Assembly (NCBI GenBank): GCA_039989855.1 | Contig: JBDXGZ010000022.1 | Location: 1-54,598, forward strand | Reading direction: 5' to 3' | Length of the DNA stretch: 54,598 bases | DNA from: CALFVT01 sp039989855 | GTDB taxonomy: Bacteria; Pseudomonadota; Alphaproteobacteria; Caulobacterales; Maricaulaceae | Part shown: piece after piece, positions 40,690-49,358 of the stretch | Layout of the letters: every line of letters starts with the position of its first letter | Numbering within the stretch: the stretch's first letter is position 1 | Program-made: the position numbers and the translations under genes | Notes under the pieces: model-generated | Databases searched by the model: none | What the model was told of the DNA's origin: nothing | The model's input: only the letters and a program-made list of their open reading frames with translations

Positions 40690-42357
40690 GTGTCTATCAA
40701 AAAAATCACATCAGTTTCAGTTATTGCATTAGGCTTAGTTCTTGGCGCTTGCGGCGGCGGCGGCGGCGGAAGTAGCACCCCGATAGCCACAGCGGTTACG
40801 CCCCCCCCCCCCCCCCCTCCTGTCTCCACGGCACCAACCTTCACACAAGGCTCATTTGCACCCCGCGAAAACTTTGTGGATCAATGCGAAGCGCCACGTT
40901 CAGGGTCCGATGCCAATGGGAATATTTTTCCAGATGGAGCTGGTTCAGAATTAACAGAAAAGTTTTGGCTTAGATCATGGTCGGATGAGACCTATCTTTG
41001 GAATGATGAAATCATCGACACAGACCCTAATGATACAGCAGGTCGAGTGCCTTATTTTAATATACTCGTAACCAATGAGCTATCAGAAACAGGGTCTGGT
41101 CGTGAAAAAGATGACTTTCACTTCAGCCAAAACACTGAAGAGTTTTTAGAGCAGCAAAACTCCGTTGCGAGTTCTGGGTACGGACTAAGATTAGCTTTCA
41201 TTAACAGCGCCGCGCCAAATCGTGATATAAGAGTGCTTTATACGGAGCCGAACTCTCCTGCCTCTGCCACGCAAAATGGGGTTGTTAACTTCCCGCGCGG
41301 GTCACGCCTTATCGCGATTGACGGTGAAGATGTCCTGAACGGTGATGATGTTGACACCTTAAATAATGGACTATTTCCAGCGTTTGCAGGTGAAGCGCAT
41401 ACATTTACATTGCGAGACGTTGGAGCGGTAACGGATAGAACTGTAACAGTTACATCGGCCGACGTCGCAACAGCACCTGTCAACAGAACTGAAATCATTA
41501 ACACACCAACAGGTAAAGTTGGCTATATGTTGTTTAACACATTTAGTCCTTTCGAATCTGAACGATCTTTAAATGATGCCTTTACAATCTTGGAAGATGA
41601 AGAGATTGACGACCTCGTCCTTGACCTACGTTACAATGGCGGTGGTCTTGTCGCAGTCGCAGCCCAACTTGGATTTATGATTGCAGGGCCTGACCGTACA
41701 GAAGGCCGCGTCGCAAGCCTACTCCAATATAATGATGCGGCAGGTAATACTAATCCTATCACAGGAGAAGTCGTTCAACCTTTTCCATTCATTGATGAAG
41801 GCGTAGGATTTTCCGTTAACGCCGGAACAGACCTGGCGACGGTCGACCTCCCACGTGTCTTTATTCTCTCCACCGAGGGGACATGTAGTGCCAGTGAGCT
41901 TGTTATCAATAGCCTTTTAGGTATTGGTTTTGAAGTCGTTCTTATTGGAGATACGACCTGCGGTAAGCCATATGGTTTTCTACCAACAGACAATTGTGGC
42001 CAGACATATTTCACAATCCAGTTCCGTTCTGTGAACGATGTCGGTTTTGGTGATTATTCCGATGGCTTCTCACCTCAAGATTCAACAAATCAGTTTAGTG
42101 TAAACACAACAGGATGTACCGTTGCGGATGACCTTAGCAGCGAACTCGGGGACCCAGAGGAAGCTCTCCTTTCAACAGCACTTTTCTATCGTGAGAATGG
42201 AAGCTGTCCTGTCAACCAAGCGTCAACGAAGGCCTCACCCCCAGTTAATTATACAAAAATAGTCAACCCTGCAGGAACAATTGGCGCTTTAAATTCTGAA
42301 AGCGATCCATTTGAGACAAATGTAAATAGCTTCCTTGATGCGACAATGCCGCAATGA
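40690..42357 (+). CDS. S41-family peptidase lipoprotein
   Basis: This 555-residue envelope protease starts at GTG (AGGAG seven bases upstream). A lipobox LGAC puts the lipid-modified Cys at 21, followed by GGGGGG and a run of prolines encoded by a 17-C tract. A PDZ-like region (about 150-260) includes RGSRLIAIDGEDV, and the S41 domain follows with VLDLRYNGGG, the serine motif GTCSASELV (Ser400/Ser402) and CGKPYGF with Lys426 as general base. It resembles tail-processing proteases in fold but has Cys-rich insertions. The next lipoprotein gene overlaps it by 4 bases. Confidence 0.87.
   Translation: MSIKKITSVSVIALGLVLGACGGGGGGSSTPIATAVTPPPPPPPVSTAPTFTQGSFAPRENFVDQCEAPRSGSDANGNIFPDGAGSELTEKFWLRSWSDETYLWNDEIIDTDPNDTAGRVPYFNILVTNELSETGSGREKDDFHFSQNTEEFLEQQNSVASSGYGLRLAFINSAAPNRDIRVLYTEPNSPASATQNGVVNFPRGSRLIAIDGEDVLNGDDVDTLNNGLFPAFAGEAHTFTLRDVGAVTDRTVTVTSADVATAPVNRTEIINTPTGKVGYMLFNTFSPFESERSLNDAFTILEDEEIDDLVLDLRYNGGGLVAVAAQLGFMIAGPDRTEGRVASLLQYNDAAGNTNPITGEVVQPFPFIDEGVGFSVNAGTDLATVDLPRVFILSTEGTCSASELVINSLLGIGFEVVLIGDTTCGKPYGFLPTDNCGQTYFTIQFRSVNDVGFGDYSDGFSPQDSTNQFSVNTTGCTVADDLSSELGDPEEALLSTALFYRENGSCPVNQASTKASPPVNYTKIVNPAGTIGALNSESDPFETNVNSFLDATMPQ
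40801..40817 (+). repeat. 17-base poly-C homopolymer inside the S41 peptidase gene
   Basis: Seventeen consecutive C residues encode most of the PPPPPPP run just after the lipid-anchored N-terminus. A gain or loss of one base would frameshift all of the protease domain. Tracts of this length are classic slippage (phase-variation) sites and also classic assembly-error sites. Confidence 0.9.
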
Positions 42358-42740
42358 TTGGACGTTTGAACGTAACACTCAAAGGCGTCTCAATTTTAGC
42401 TGCAACGCTCATGGTGGCTTGTCAAACGACAGCTGCCACTGAGCCTGTGCCAGCCGTCTTAGCAAGCATAGACAGTGCCTCTATGGACAAACTGAAAGCG
42501 ACCTTGTCTGCTGCCTTAAACCAAAAATCAATTGAGTTTGGCGCAACGGATTGGGCCAGCTCAACGATCTCTGTTCTACCCGTTCGAGGGCAAAGCCCCA
42601 ATGGAGCCCCATTTCATCAACAAGACTTCGCCATACCCAAACAGTTTGATCTGATTATGGACGCGTCAGCTTGCTATCTTATGGGGCGCCATGACCACGT
42701 TAAAATTCCGCTCGAAAATATTGCCTGCCGAGCTTTATAA
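42354..42740 (+). CDS. Small lipoprotein of unknown function
   Basis: This 128-residue protein has a signal peptide with lipobox MVAC (Cys23) and a mature domain with one further cysteine pair (ASACYL and IACRAL). No family was recognised. The start overlaps the S41 peptidase stop (ATGA), so it is translationally coupled to it and could be its partner, substrate or inhibitor. Confidence 0.65.
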   Translation: MIGRLNVTLKGVSILAATLMVACQTTAATEPVPAVLASIDSASMDKLKATLSAALNQKSIEFGATDWASSTISVLPVRGQSPNGAPFHQQDFAIPKQFDLIMDASACYLMGRHDHVKIPLENIACRAL

Positions 42741-42756
42741 TTTCTAAATTTTATAA

Positions 42757-43569
42757 TTAATCTAAAACTTCAAGCTGCGTAGAATGGGTCATCCAAATGG
42801 AGGGTCCATTTTTTAATTCTATCCACCCGCGAACGCGTACTTTAGCGCCTTCTAGTTCAAGTAAATTATAAGCTTCCCCTTCAAATGACTTTCGGTTCTC
42901 CGCATCTATGACAACGGTGAAATCAGTTTTATAATCTGCTCCAAAATTTAGATATGTTCGCCCCCGAATATCTGCAACCGATGTAACAATACCTTCGACA
43001 ATTTGAAAACTATCGACATCTTGCGCCAAGACGTTCGGCTCAGGGGAGCGAATATCGTAATAATCCAAAGCCCAAATCCCACGTTTATCAACCCGTGCCT
43101 CCTGCTCTGCCGTCAATAACCGCTCACTATCTTGGAACGTATCAGGCCATGTATAAACACGGGCCAAGCCACGACGTAGCATTTCTTCTTGCAGATAAAG
43201 GCCGCTGTCATCACCGCCTTTAAACAATTGTGCTAAGGCACGGCCATACCGGTCACGCCTCTCCCCGTCGTAGTAAAGCGTAACACGCTTATCCAGGGCA
43301 AGTTCAATTAAGGCGGCTTTAGCCTCATGGCCCAAAGGCCAATCCGTCACATGTTCTCGGCCCAATGATAGTTTAGGCGACTGCATCCCAGATAAACGTA
43401 CCTTAAGCCCACTTGCTAAAAATAACGTATCCCCATCAACAATTTCGCGAACCGTTTCGGTCTCGCCTTTTGTTAGCTTTGCATCCGTCATAGATTTTTC
43501 CGCTCCCCCCAAGAGGAAAACACTCCCAAGTAATAAGCTCATAGATTTGATATGTTTGAAAACAGACAT
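42757..43569 (-). CDS. Thermonuclease-family (SNase) exported protein with C-terminal OB-like domain
   Basis: This 270-residue protein has an N-terminal signal sequence (about 8-25), a staphylococcal-nuclease-like domain (about 38-165) with REIVDGDTLFL, a Ca-ligand-type Asp, GRALAQLF and LRRGLARVY, and a C-terminal beta-rich domain ending in GAKVRVRGWIELKNGPSIWM that resembles an OB fold. The catalytic region VRLSGMQSPK departs from the usual R-L-x-G-I-D-x-P in having Gln at the Asp position, so activity is uncertain. Confidence 0.82.
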   Translation of the reverse strand: MSVFKHIKSMSLLLGSVFLLGGAEKSMTDAKLTKGETETVREIVDGDTLFLASGLKVRLSGMQSPKLSLGREHVTDWPLGHEAKAALIELALDKRVTLYYDGERRDRYGRALAQLFKGGDDSGLYLQEEMLRRGLARVYTWPDTFQDSERLLTAEQEARVDKRGIWALDYYDIRSPEPNVLAQDVDSFQIVEGIVTSVADIRGRTYLNFGADYKTDFTVVIDAENRKSFEGEAYNLLELEGAKVRVRGWIELKNGPSIWMTHSTQLEVLD

Positions 43570-43660
43570 AATTAGTTACAACTTAGCCTGTTTTCACACG
43601 ATGTCCAATTACGAGAACATAAGAGCGCGGCAGGAGGAAACTATTTACCGTCTCATCGGG

Positions 43661-46474
43661 CTAATGTGCGTCATTCCAATTCAGCGCTGCGTGAGCCTCC
43701 ACTACCAAAGGTACGGATATGTTCACCGCAGGGAAAGCCGCTTTTTCCATGACGGACTTCGCCGTTGAAATGAGCTGCTCTGCGCGCGCTTCAGGCACTT
43801 CAAAGACCAGTTCGTCATGTACTTGCAAGAGCATCCGTGCGCCCTCTATACCTGCGATAGCATTAGGCATTCGGATCATGGCGCGGCGCATAACGTCTGA
43901 CGCAGCGCCTTGGATAGGGGCGTTAATCGCTTGACGTTCAGCAAAGCCGCGTACAGAGAAATTACGGTCATTTATACCTTTGATATGGCACTTGCGGCCA
44001 AAGATTGTTTTGACATAACCATGCTCTTTCGCTTCGGCTTTACGGGCGTCCATATAGTCTTTGATACCGGGGAATTTTTCGAAATAGCTTTTGATATAAT
44101 CACTCGCCTCGCCGCGCGATATGCCGAGATTATTGGCCAAACCAAAGGCGGAAATACCATAGATAATACCGAAATTAATCGCCTTGGCTTTACGGCGCGT
44201 TTGCGGATCCATCTCGACAACAGGAACACCGAACATCTCGGATGCTGTCAGGGCGTGAATATCAACACCATCGGCAAACGCTTGCTTCATGCTCGGCAGG
44301 TCCGCCGTGTGGGCGAGGATACGCAGCTCGATTTGGGAATAGTCAGCGGCGACCAAAACATTGCCCGCTTCTGCGACAAAAGCATCGCGTATTTTGCGGC
44401 CGTCTTCGGTACGAATTGGAATATTTTGCAAATTAGGGTCGCTTGATGATAGACGCCCTGTGGTCGTGGCGGCTAATGAGAAGCTCGTATGTACGCGGCC
44501 TGTGCGCGGATTAATTTGCTCCACAAGCGCGTCCGTATAGGTCGATTTAAGCTTAGCATAATGGCGCCAATCTAAAATCGTTTGCGGCAGTCTATGACCC
44601 TCTTCGGCGAAGCTCTCAAGAACCCCTGCCCCCGTTTGCCACGCACCTGTTTTGGTTTTCTTCCCGCCTTTAAGCTCCATCTTATCAAACAGAATTTCGC
44701 CGAGTTGTTTCGGAGACCCGACATTAAATTCTTGCCCTGCAAGCTCATAGGCTTCCGCTTCAAGCCGTGCCATCTTCTGCGCGAAGTCCCCTGACAGGCG
44801 TGCCAGAACCGCGCGGTCAACTTTGATACCGTGGTTTTCCATATCTGCAATCACAGTCGGCAAGCCCCGCTCGAGGGTTTCATAAACGGTCGCGACCTTC
44901 TCTTGGCCCAGTTTCGGCTTCAAGAATTTCCACAAGCGCAACGTCACGTCTGCATCCTCTGCGGCGTAAGGCGTGGCCTCCTCTAAAGATATTTGGTCAA
45001 AGGTCTTAGCCTTCTTGCCTGTTCCTGCCAGCTCTTTAAACGAAATAGGTTTGTGAGCAAAATGCGTCTCGGAGAGAAAATCCATCCCGTGGCCATGTTT
45101 ACCCCCAGCAAGTGCGTAGGAGATCAGCATCGTATCATCATAGGGCGCAGGGCGTACGCCATAACGTTGGAACACACCAAGGTCATATTTGAAATTCTGC
45201 CCGACTTTTAACGTCGCAGCATCTTCAAGCACAGGTCTTAGCGCCGCAAGAACGGTGTCGCGAGGCAACTGATCAGGCGCACCCTCGCCGAACATGTCAT
45301 TTCCGCCTGTATGACCGACGGGGATATAACAAGCTTCATTATCCGCAACCGCAAGACATATGCCGACCATATTTGCCGCCGCGCTATCGAGACTATCTGT
45401 TTCCAAATCTACGGCAATCACGCCAACCTCTTGGCAACGTTGCACCCAGTGGGAGAGACGCTCCTCGGTTTGGACACATTCATATTGGGCGCGGTCAAAT
45501 TTTACATTCGGCGGCACGTCAACAAAGGCGGGCATGGTATCTTTCGTGTCCGCACCACGCAGACTATCTGACGGCCCCTCACCGATAGCCGCAGCGACGC
45601 GAGCCGTCAGTGTACGAAATTCCATCTCGTTCAAAAAGCCAAACAGCGCGTCAGGCTCAGGCGGCGTCACGGCAAAATCTTCTAGCGGCACATCAACCTC
45701 AACATCGACTTTCAGGGTCACAAGCTCACGCGACAGACGCGCCATATCCGCATGTTCGAGCAGCTTCTCTCGCCGTCCCTTTTGCTTGATCTCTCCTGCA
45801 CGTTCCAGCAGCGTATCAAGGTCTCCATATTCATTCAGCAGTAGCGCCGCTGTCTTCACGCCAATCCCCGGTACGCCCGGCACATTATCAACGCTATCGC
45901 CAGCTAAGCTCTGCACATCAATGACAAGCTCTGGCCCGACGCCGAATTTCTCTTGGACTTGCTCAATGCCCATACGGCGGTTTTTCATCGTATCAAGCAT
46001 GGTGACGCGGTCGCTCACGAGCTGCATCAAATCTTTGTCGGAGCTGATAATTGTCACCCGCGCACCTTTGGCTTCGGCTTGCTTGGCATAGGTCGCAATA
46101 AGGTCATCGGCCTCAAAGCCTACCATCTCAACGGCGGCTGCGCCGAACGCCCGTGTCGCGTCGCGAGTAATGGGGAATTGCGGAATAAGGTCTTCAGGCG
46201 TTTCCCCGCGGTTGGCTTTATAGAGGTCATAAATTTCATTCCTGAAAGTCTTTCCCGACGCATCAAAGATCACCGCGAAATGGGTCGGGCGGTCTTCATC
46301 CGTCTGGTCGCGCAACAACTTGAACAGCATATTGGAAAAACCTGCAATCGCGCCAATGGGCAGCCCGTCCGATTTACGCGTTAAAGGCGGCAGCGCATGA
46401 AAGGCGCGGAAAATATAGCCAGAGCCATCGACAAGCACCACATGGGACTGACGGTTAACTTCGGATTGGGACAT
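43661..46474 (-). CDS. polA: DNA polymerase I
   Basis: This 937-residue repair and replication polymerase has an N-terminal 5'-3' exonuclease domain (VLVDGSGYIFRAFHALPPL, then VEMVGFEADDLIATYA and DSVDNVPGVPGIG). The 3'-5' exonuclease domain has the catalytic DLETDSLD intact, and the polymerase domain shows DYSQIELRILAH, the O-helix RRKAKAINFGIIYG and QVHDELVFE. Length and motifs are normal. It is monocistronic. Confidence 0.98.
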   Translation of the reverse strand: MSQSEVNRQSHVVLVDGSGYIFRAFHALPPLTRKSDGLPIGAIAGFSNMLFKLLRDQTDEDRPTHFAVIFDASGKTFRNEIYDLYKANRGETPEDLIPQFPITRDATRAFGAAAVEMVGFEADDLIATYAKQAEAKGARVTIISSDKDLMQLVSDRVTMLDTMKNRRMGIEQVQEKFGVGPELVIDVQSLAGDSVDNVPGVPGIGVKTAALLLNEYGDLDTLLERAGEIKQKGRREKLLEHADMARLSRELVTLKVDVEVDVPLEDFAVTPPEPDALFGFLNEMEFRTLTARVAAAIGEGPSDSLRGADTKDTMPAFVDVPPNVKFDRAQYECVQTEERLSHWVQRCQEVGVIAVDLETDSLDSAAANMVGICLAVADNEACYIPVGHTGGNDMFGEGAPDQLPRDTVLAALRPVLEDAATLKVGQNFKYDLGVFQRYGVRPAPYDDTMLISYALAGGKHGHGMDFLSETHFAHKPISFKELAGTGKKAKTFDQISLEEATPYAAEDADVTLRLWKFLKPKLGQEKVATVYETLERGLPTVIADMENHGIKVDRAVLARLSGDFAQKMARLEAEAYELAGQEFNVGSPKQLGEILFDKMELKGGKKTKTGAWQTGAGVLESFAEEGHRLPQTILDWRHYAKLKSTYTDALVEQINPRTGRVHTSFSLAATTTGRLSSSDPNLQNIPIRTEDGRKIRDAFVAEAGNVLVAADYSQIELRILAHTADLPSMKQAFADGVDIHALTASEMFGVPVVEMDPQTRRKAKAINFGIIYGISAFGLANNLGISRGEASDYIKSYFEKFPGIKDYMDARKAEAKEHGYVKTIFGRKCHIKGINDRNFSVRGFAERQAINAPIQGAASDVMRRAMIRMPNAIAGIEGARMLLQVHDELVFEVPEARAEQLISTAKSVMEKAAFPAVNISVPLVVEAHAALNWNDAH

Positions 46475-46638
46475 AAAGACTCACTTTCAATTACGCTCCT
46501 GTTCTGTGCGCCTACGCTTCATTTTTCAAGAGGGCATATAGGAGATCAAACAGCTATCATGCGCGCGTGCCATATTTTCGCCGCATCAAACCGCTTAAAG
46601 GGATAGACGAAAGCCTATGAGAGCGCTTAAATAGGGAT

Positions 46639-47571
46639 ATGTACCAAAAGATTGACGACATTGAGGAGATGCCCGTAAAGCCGCAAGCCACGCCATCCAA
46701 TCGAAGGTGGTTACTTTTGGTCGCCGCTATCCTATTTTCCATCATAGTCGGCGCCACCATTTGGACCTATACGCAAAAATCTTCTCCCCTCAGCCATTCC
46801 GCAGATCAACCTCAGACTAGTGAGTTGTTTCAACGCATACAGGCCGAGCCTCGCAAATCAGTTCGCCGCGCACGGTTGATTGATTTCACTCAGACTTATC
46901 CCGAAGCTCCTATGATCCACGGGGCGAAGCAACAATTACGTGTTATGAACGTTTATGAAGCCCGTGACTGGGCTGCATTATCAGACATAATGTTTGACGA
47001 TAAACTCAGCCAAACGGATAAATTTTTTGAGATTGAAAAATATGTAGAACTATGGGGCGAAGGGCTCGTGGGGTCCCGTGATGAAGAGCTTGCAGCCTTT
47101 AGAGCCACTCTTGCGACGCTCGACGTAACGACGGATGTCGACCGCAAACACAAACCAGAAGGCAGCCCTATTCCTGATGATATTGACGGAACTCAAATGG
47201 CGGGGGGGCATAAACCACCTCCAGCCCGACCAACGCCCGTTGCCCCTCCCGAACCACCTCAGCAACCTCAAATAAAAGGGCCAGAGATTACACCCCTACG
47301 CGTGCGCCGCAACCGAAGTCCTGACTATCCGCGCAAAGCTTATTCACGCCGTGTTCCTGCAACCGTCATACTAAGCCTAAATATTGATGATCGTGGCCGT
47401 GTCCGCCTTGTGGAAACCATAAGCGTTAAAGCCGACCGTTATGGGCGCGATTTCGAACGCGCCGCCGTTCGTGCCGCCCGTAACACACGCTATTATCCGC
47501 GCAAAGAAGATGGTATAGCCGTCCCCATACAAGGCGTGCGTAAAACCTATGTGTTTGATCCAGAGCAGTAG
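46639..47571 (+). CDS. Inner-membrane protein with TonB C-terminal domain
   Basis: This 310-residue protein has a short cytoplasmic N-terminus, one membrane helix (about 23-46), a helical periplasmic region (about 60-170), a Pro-rich spacer (PPPARPTPVAPPEPPQQP) and a TonB_C-like domain from about 225 (PDYPRKAYSRRVPATVILSL, DDRGRVRLVETI). No exbB/exbD genes are adjacent. It could energise TonB receptors such as BtuB in this window, or perform another envelope role. It precedes the PL6 lyase gene by 70 bases. Confidence 0.8.
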   Translation: MYQKIDDIEEMPVKPQATPSNRRWLLLVAAILFSIIVGATIWTYTQKSSPLSHSADQPQTSELFQRIQAEPRKSVRRARLIDFTQTYPEAPMIHGAKQQLRVMNVYEARDWAALSDIMFDDKLSQTDKFFEIEKYVELWGEGLVGSRDEELAAFRATLATLDVTTDVDRKHKPEGSPIPDDIDGTQMAGGHKPPPARPTPVAPPEPPQQPQIKGPEITPLRVRRNRSPDYPRKAYSRRVPATVILSLNIDDRGRVRLVETISVKADRYGRDFERAAVRAARNTRYYPRKEDGIAVPIQGVRKTYVFDPEQ

Positions 47572-47594
47572 CCACGCTTTTGACATGATCGACC

Positions 47595-47622
47595 TTGGAG
47601 CTTAGGTTTAAGTCCATATAAT
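47595..47622 (+). promoter_or_regulatory. Candidate promoter of the PL6 lyase gene
   Basis: A perfect -10 box TATAAT (47617-47622) is preceded at 16 bases by TTGGAG (47595-47600), a weak -35 box. The predicted start of transcription is close to AAGGGG, the ribosome-binding site at about 47630-47635, so an activator or a short leader would be expected. Confidence 0.35.
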
Positions 47623-47641
47623 TTATAATAAGGGGTTTAAA

Positions 47642-49042
47642 ATGGCTGCGACGTTTTCAAGATTAGCAATTTTCAGCTTAGTAATAACGGTCTTCAGCCT
47701 GAGCACTTCAACGGTCGCCCTCGCCAAGGATTACCTCGTCGACACGCAAAAGGATTATAAAAAAGCCGTCAAAAAAATTAAAGCCGGTGACACGATTATT
47801 CTTAAGGACGGCGTCTGGAAAGATTTTAAAATTATCTTTCAAGGCCAAGGCCGTAAGGACGCCAAACTCACCTTACGCGCGCAAACACCTGGCGGCGTTA
47901 CCCTTACAGGGCAATCTAATTTGCGGATCGGCGGCGCGTTTTTACAGGTCTCTGGCCTGACATTTAAGGACGGATATTCACCTAGCCGAGATGTTATAGA
48001 TATGCGAAGCCCGAATTATTCAGGGGCAGCTTTTTCAGAGCTTAGCCATATTCTCATTGACGGTTATAATAAGCCTGGCACTGATGAGAAAGATTATTGG
48101 ATTAATTTTCGTGGCGTAGGCAACCGCCTCACCCATAGCGCCTTGCAAAATAAAACCAGTTTCGGGGCAACCGTTATTTTTACGCAGACACTTGAGACCA
48201 CCATCCCCGGCCAGCATCTTATCAAAGATAATTATTTCGGGCCCCGAGAGCCTTTGGGCAAAAACGGCGGCGAGACTATTCGTATTGGCGTAGGTAAGGT
48301 GGCCCACCAACGGTTTGACGCGAAGATCATCCATAATTACTTTGAGCGCTGTAACGGCGAAGCTGAAATTATTTCCATCAAGTCAGGTGGCAATATTATC
48401 AAAGAGAATATGTTTGTTGAAACTTCTGGGGCTATCACGTTCCGTCAAGGCGATGATAACCGCGTGGAACGTAATGTTTTCCTCGGCAACCGCGCCAAAG
48501 GGACAGGCGGCGTGCGCTTAACCAGTTTTAACCAAACCGTGCGGGATAATTATTTCGAAGGCTTACGCGGAGACGACGGACGGTCTGCCGTTACTTTTAT
48601 GGGCGGGTTCTCAGACACGCTGCCCGTTCACTACCGCCAAGTGCAAAACGCCGTAATCGAGACGAATAGTTTCATTGATATTGAAACCCTCACCATCGGG
48701 CTTGAGGGTGATAAGGACGGCGACTGGCCACCGCTTGAGAGCCGCATGAGCCGCAACCTCTTTGCCAATCCAAGCGGTCATACAGGCAGCCATTCCGTCA
48801 AACTCGATGTGCACATCGATATGGACGGACTGTCCTTTGACGATAATCACGGCAATATAAAAGGGTTAGAAGATATTCAAATCAAACAGGATAAGAGCCT
48901 GACCCTATCACGAGGTGAGAATGGGCTTTATTACATCAATAACAAACCAGAGCTCGCCGCCATTGGCGCACCACTCGACCTTGTTCCGTTCTTAAAAGAT
49001 AGTGTTGGCCCGAGTTATTTTTGGGCTATTAAACCCCGTTAA
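47642..49042 (+). CDS. PL6-family alginate lyase (chondroitinase-B-like beta-helix)
   Basis: This exported polysaccharide lyase should cleave alginate by beta-elimination. The signal peptide ends near residue 28 (TSTVALA). The rest is a parallel beta-helix with IKAGDTIILKDGVWKDF at the start and repeated N-x-F coils. The PL6 catalytic pair is visible as Lys247 in EIISIKSGGN and Arg268 in GAITFRQGDDN. At 466 residues it is a single-domain member. AAGGGG six bases upstream supports the start. With the PL7 enzyme it gives the genome at least two alginate lyase folds. Confidence 0.9.
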   Translation: MAATFSRLAIFSLVITVFSLSTSTVALAKDYLVDTQKDYKKAVKKIKAGDTIILKDGVWKDFKIIFQGQGRKDAKLTLRAQTPGGVTLTGQSNLRIGGAFLQVSGLTFKDGYSPSRDVIDMRSPNYSGAAFSELSHILIDGYNKPGTDEKDYWINFRGVGNRLTHSALQNKTSFGATVIFTQTLETTIPGQHLIKDNYFGPREPLGKNGGETIRIGVGKVAHQRFDAKIIHNYFERCNGEAEIISIKSGGNIIKENMFVETSGAITFRQGDDNRVERNVFLGNRAKGTGGVRLTSFNQTVRDNYFEGLRGDDGRSAVTFMGGFSDTLPVHYRQVQNAVIETNSFIDIETLTIGLEGDKDGDWPPLESRMSRNLFANPSGHTGSHSVKLDVHIDMDGLSFDDNHGNIKGLEDIQIKQDKSLTLSRGENGLYYINNKPELAAIGAPLDLVPFLKDSVGPSYFWAIKPR

Positions 49043-49230
49043 TGACCGGAGTGGTCAGCATCCGCACTCAGGACAAATTCACGGTCGCAATATTTGCAAC
49101 GCACGCTTGTGCCTTGTCCCATATCTAGCCATACTTTGGGGTGGCCAAGCGCTCCGCCCCCGCCGTCACACGCAATGCGCTTTGTCGTAACGATAACAGT
49201 CTCATGTTTTTGAGCCGGATGATTTGACAT
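49039..49230 (-). CDS. Zinc-finger domain protein (zf-CHCC type)
   Basis: This 63-residue protein has a C-x-n-H-x-n-C-x-x-C arrangement: ACDGGGGALGHPKVWLDM followed by VRCKYCDREFVL. This matches the zf-CHCC family, related to the 13-kDa (NDUFS6-like) subunit of complex I. The start at 49230 is set by AGAGG six bases upstream; a longer frame begins at 49260. It overlaps the PL6 lyase stop codon by 4 bases on the opposite strand. Confidence 0.85.
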   Translation of the reverse strand: MSNHPAQKHETVIVTTKRIACDGGGGALGHPKVWLDMGQGTSVRCKYCDREFVLSADADHSGH

Positions 49231-49358
49231 TCTAACCTCTTGGCGTAGACACATTCGCAAGAATCTTGCAAGATTTCCTATGTTTGGATGTAAGTCAGAC
49301 GACCTCGCACGTCAATCCATCACACACAGGAATTTTGCGCCGCAAGAGTAGAGCGATC

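Noticed and set aside
45360..46091. A 243-codon Ser-rich frame antisense to polA
   Set aside because: polA is certain; the Ser-rich product is the usual shadow of Glu/Ala/Leu-rich coding sequence.
47580..47622. TTGACA (47580-47585) with TATAAT (47617-47622) as the PL6 promoter
   Set aside because: The 31-base spacing is far too long for a sigma-70 promoter; the weaker TTGGAG at 16 bases was kept as the candidate instead.
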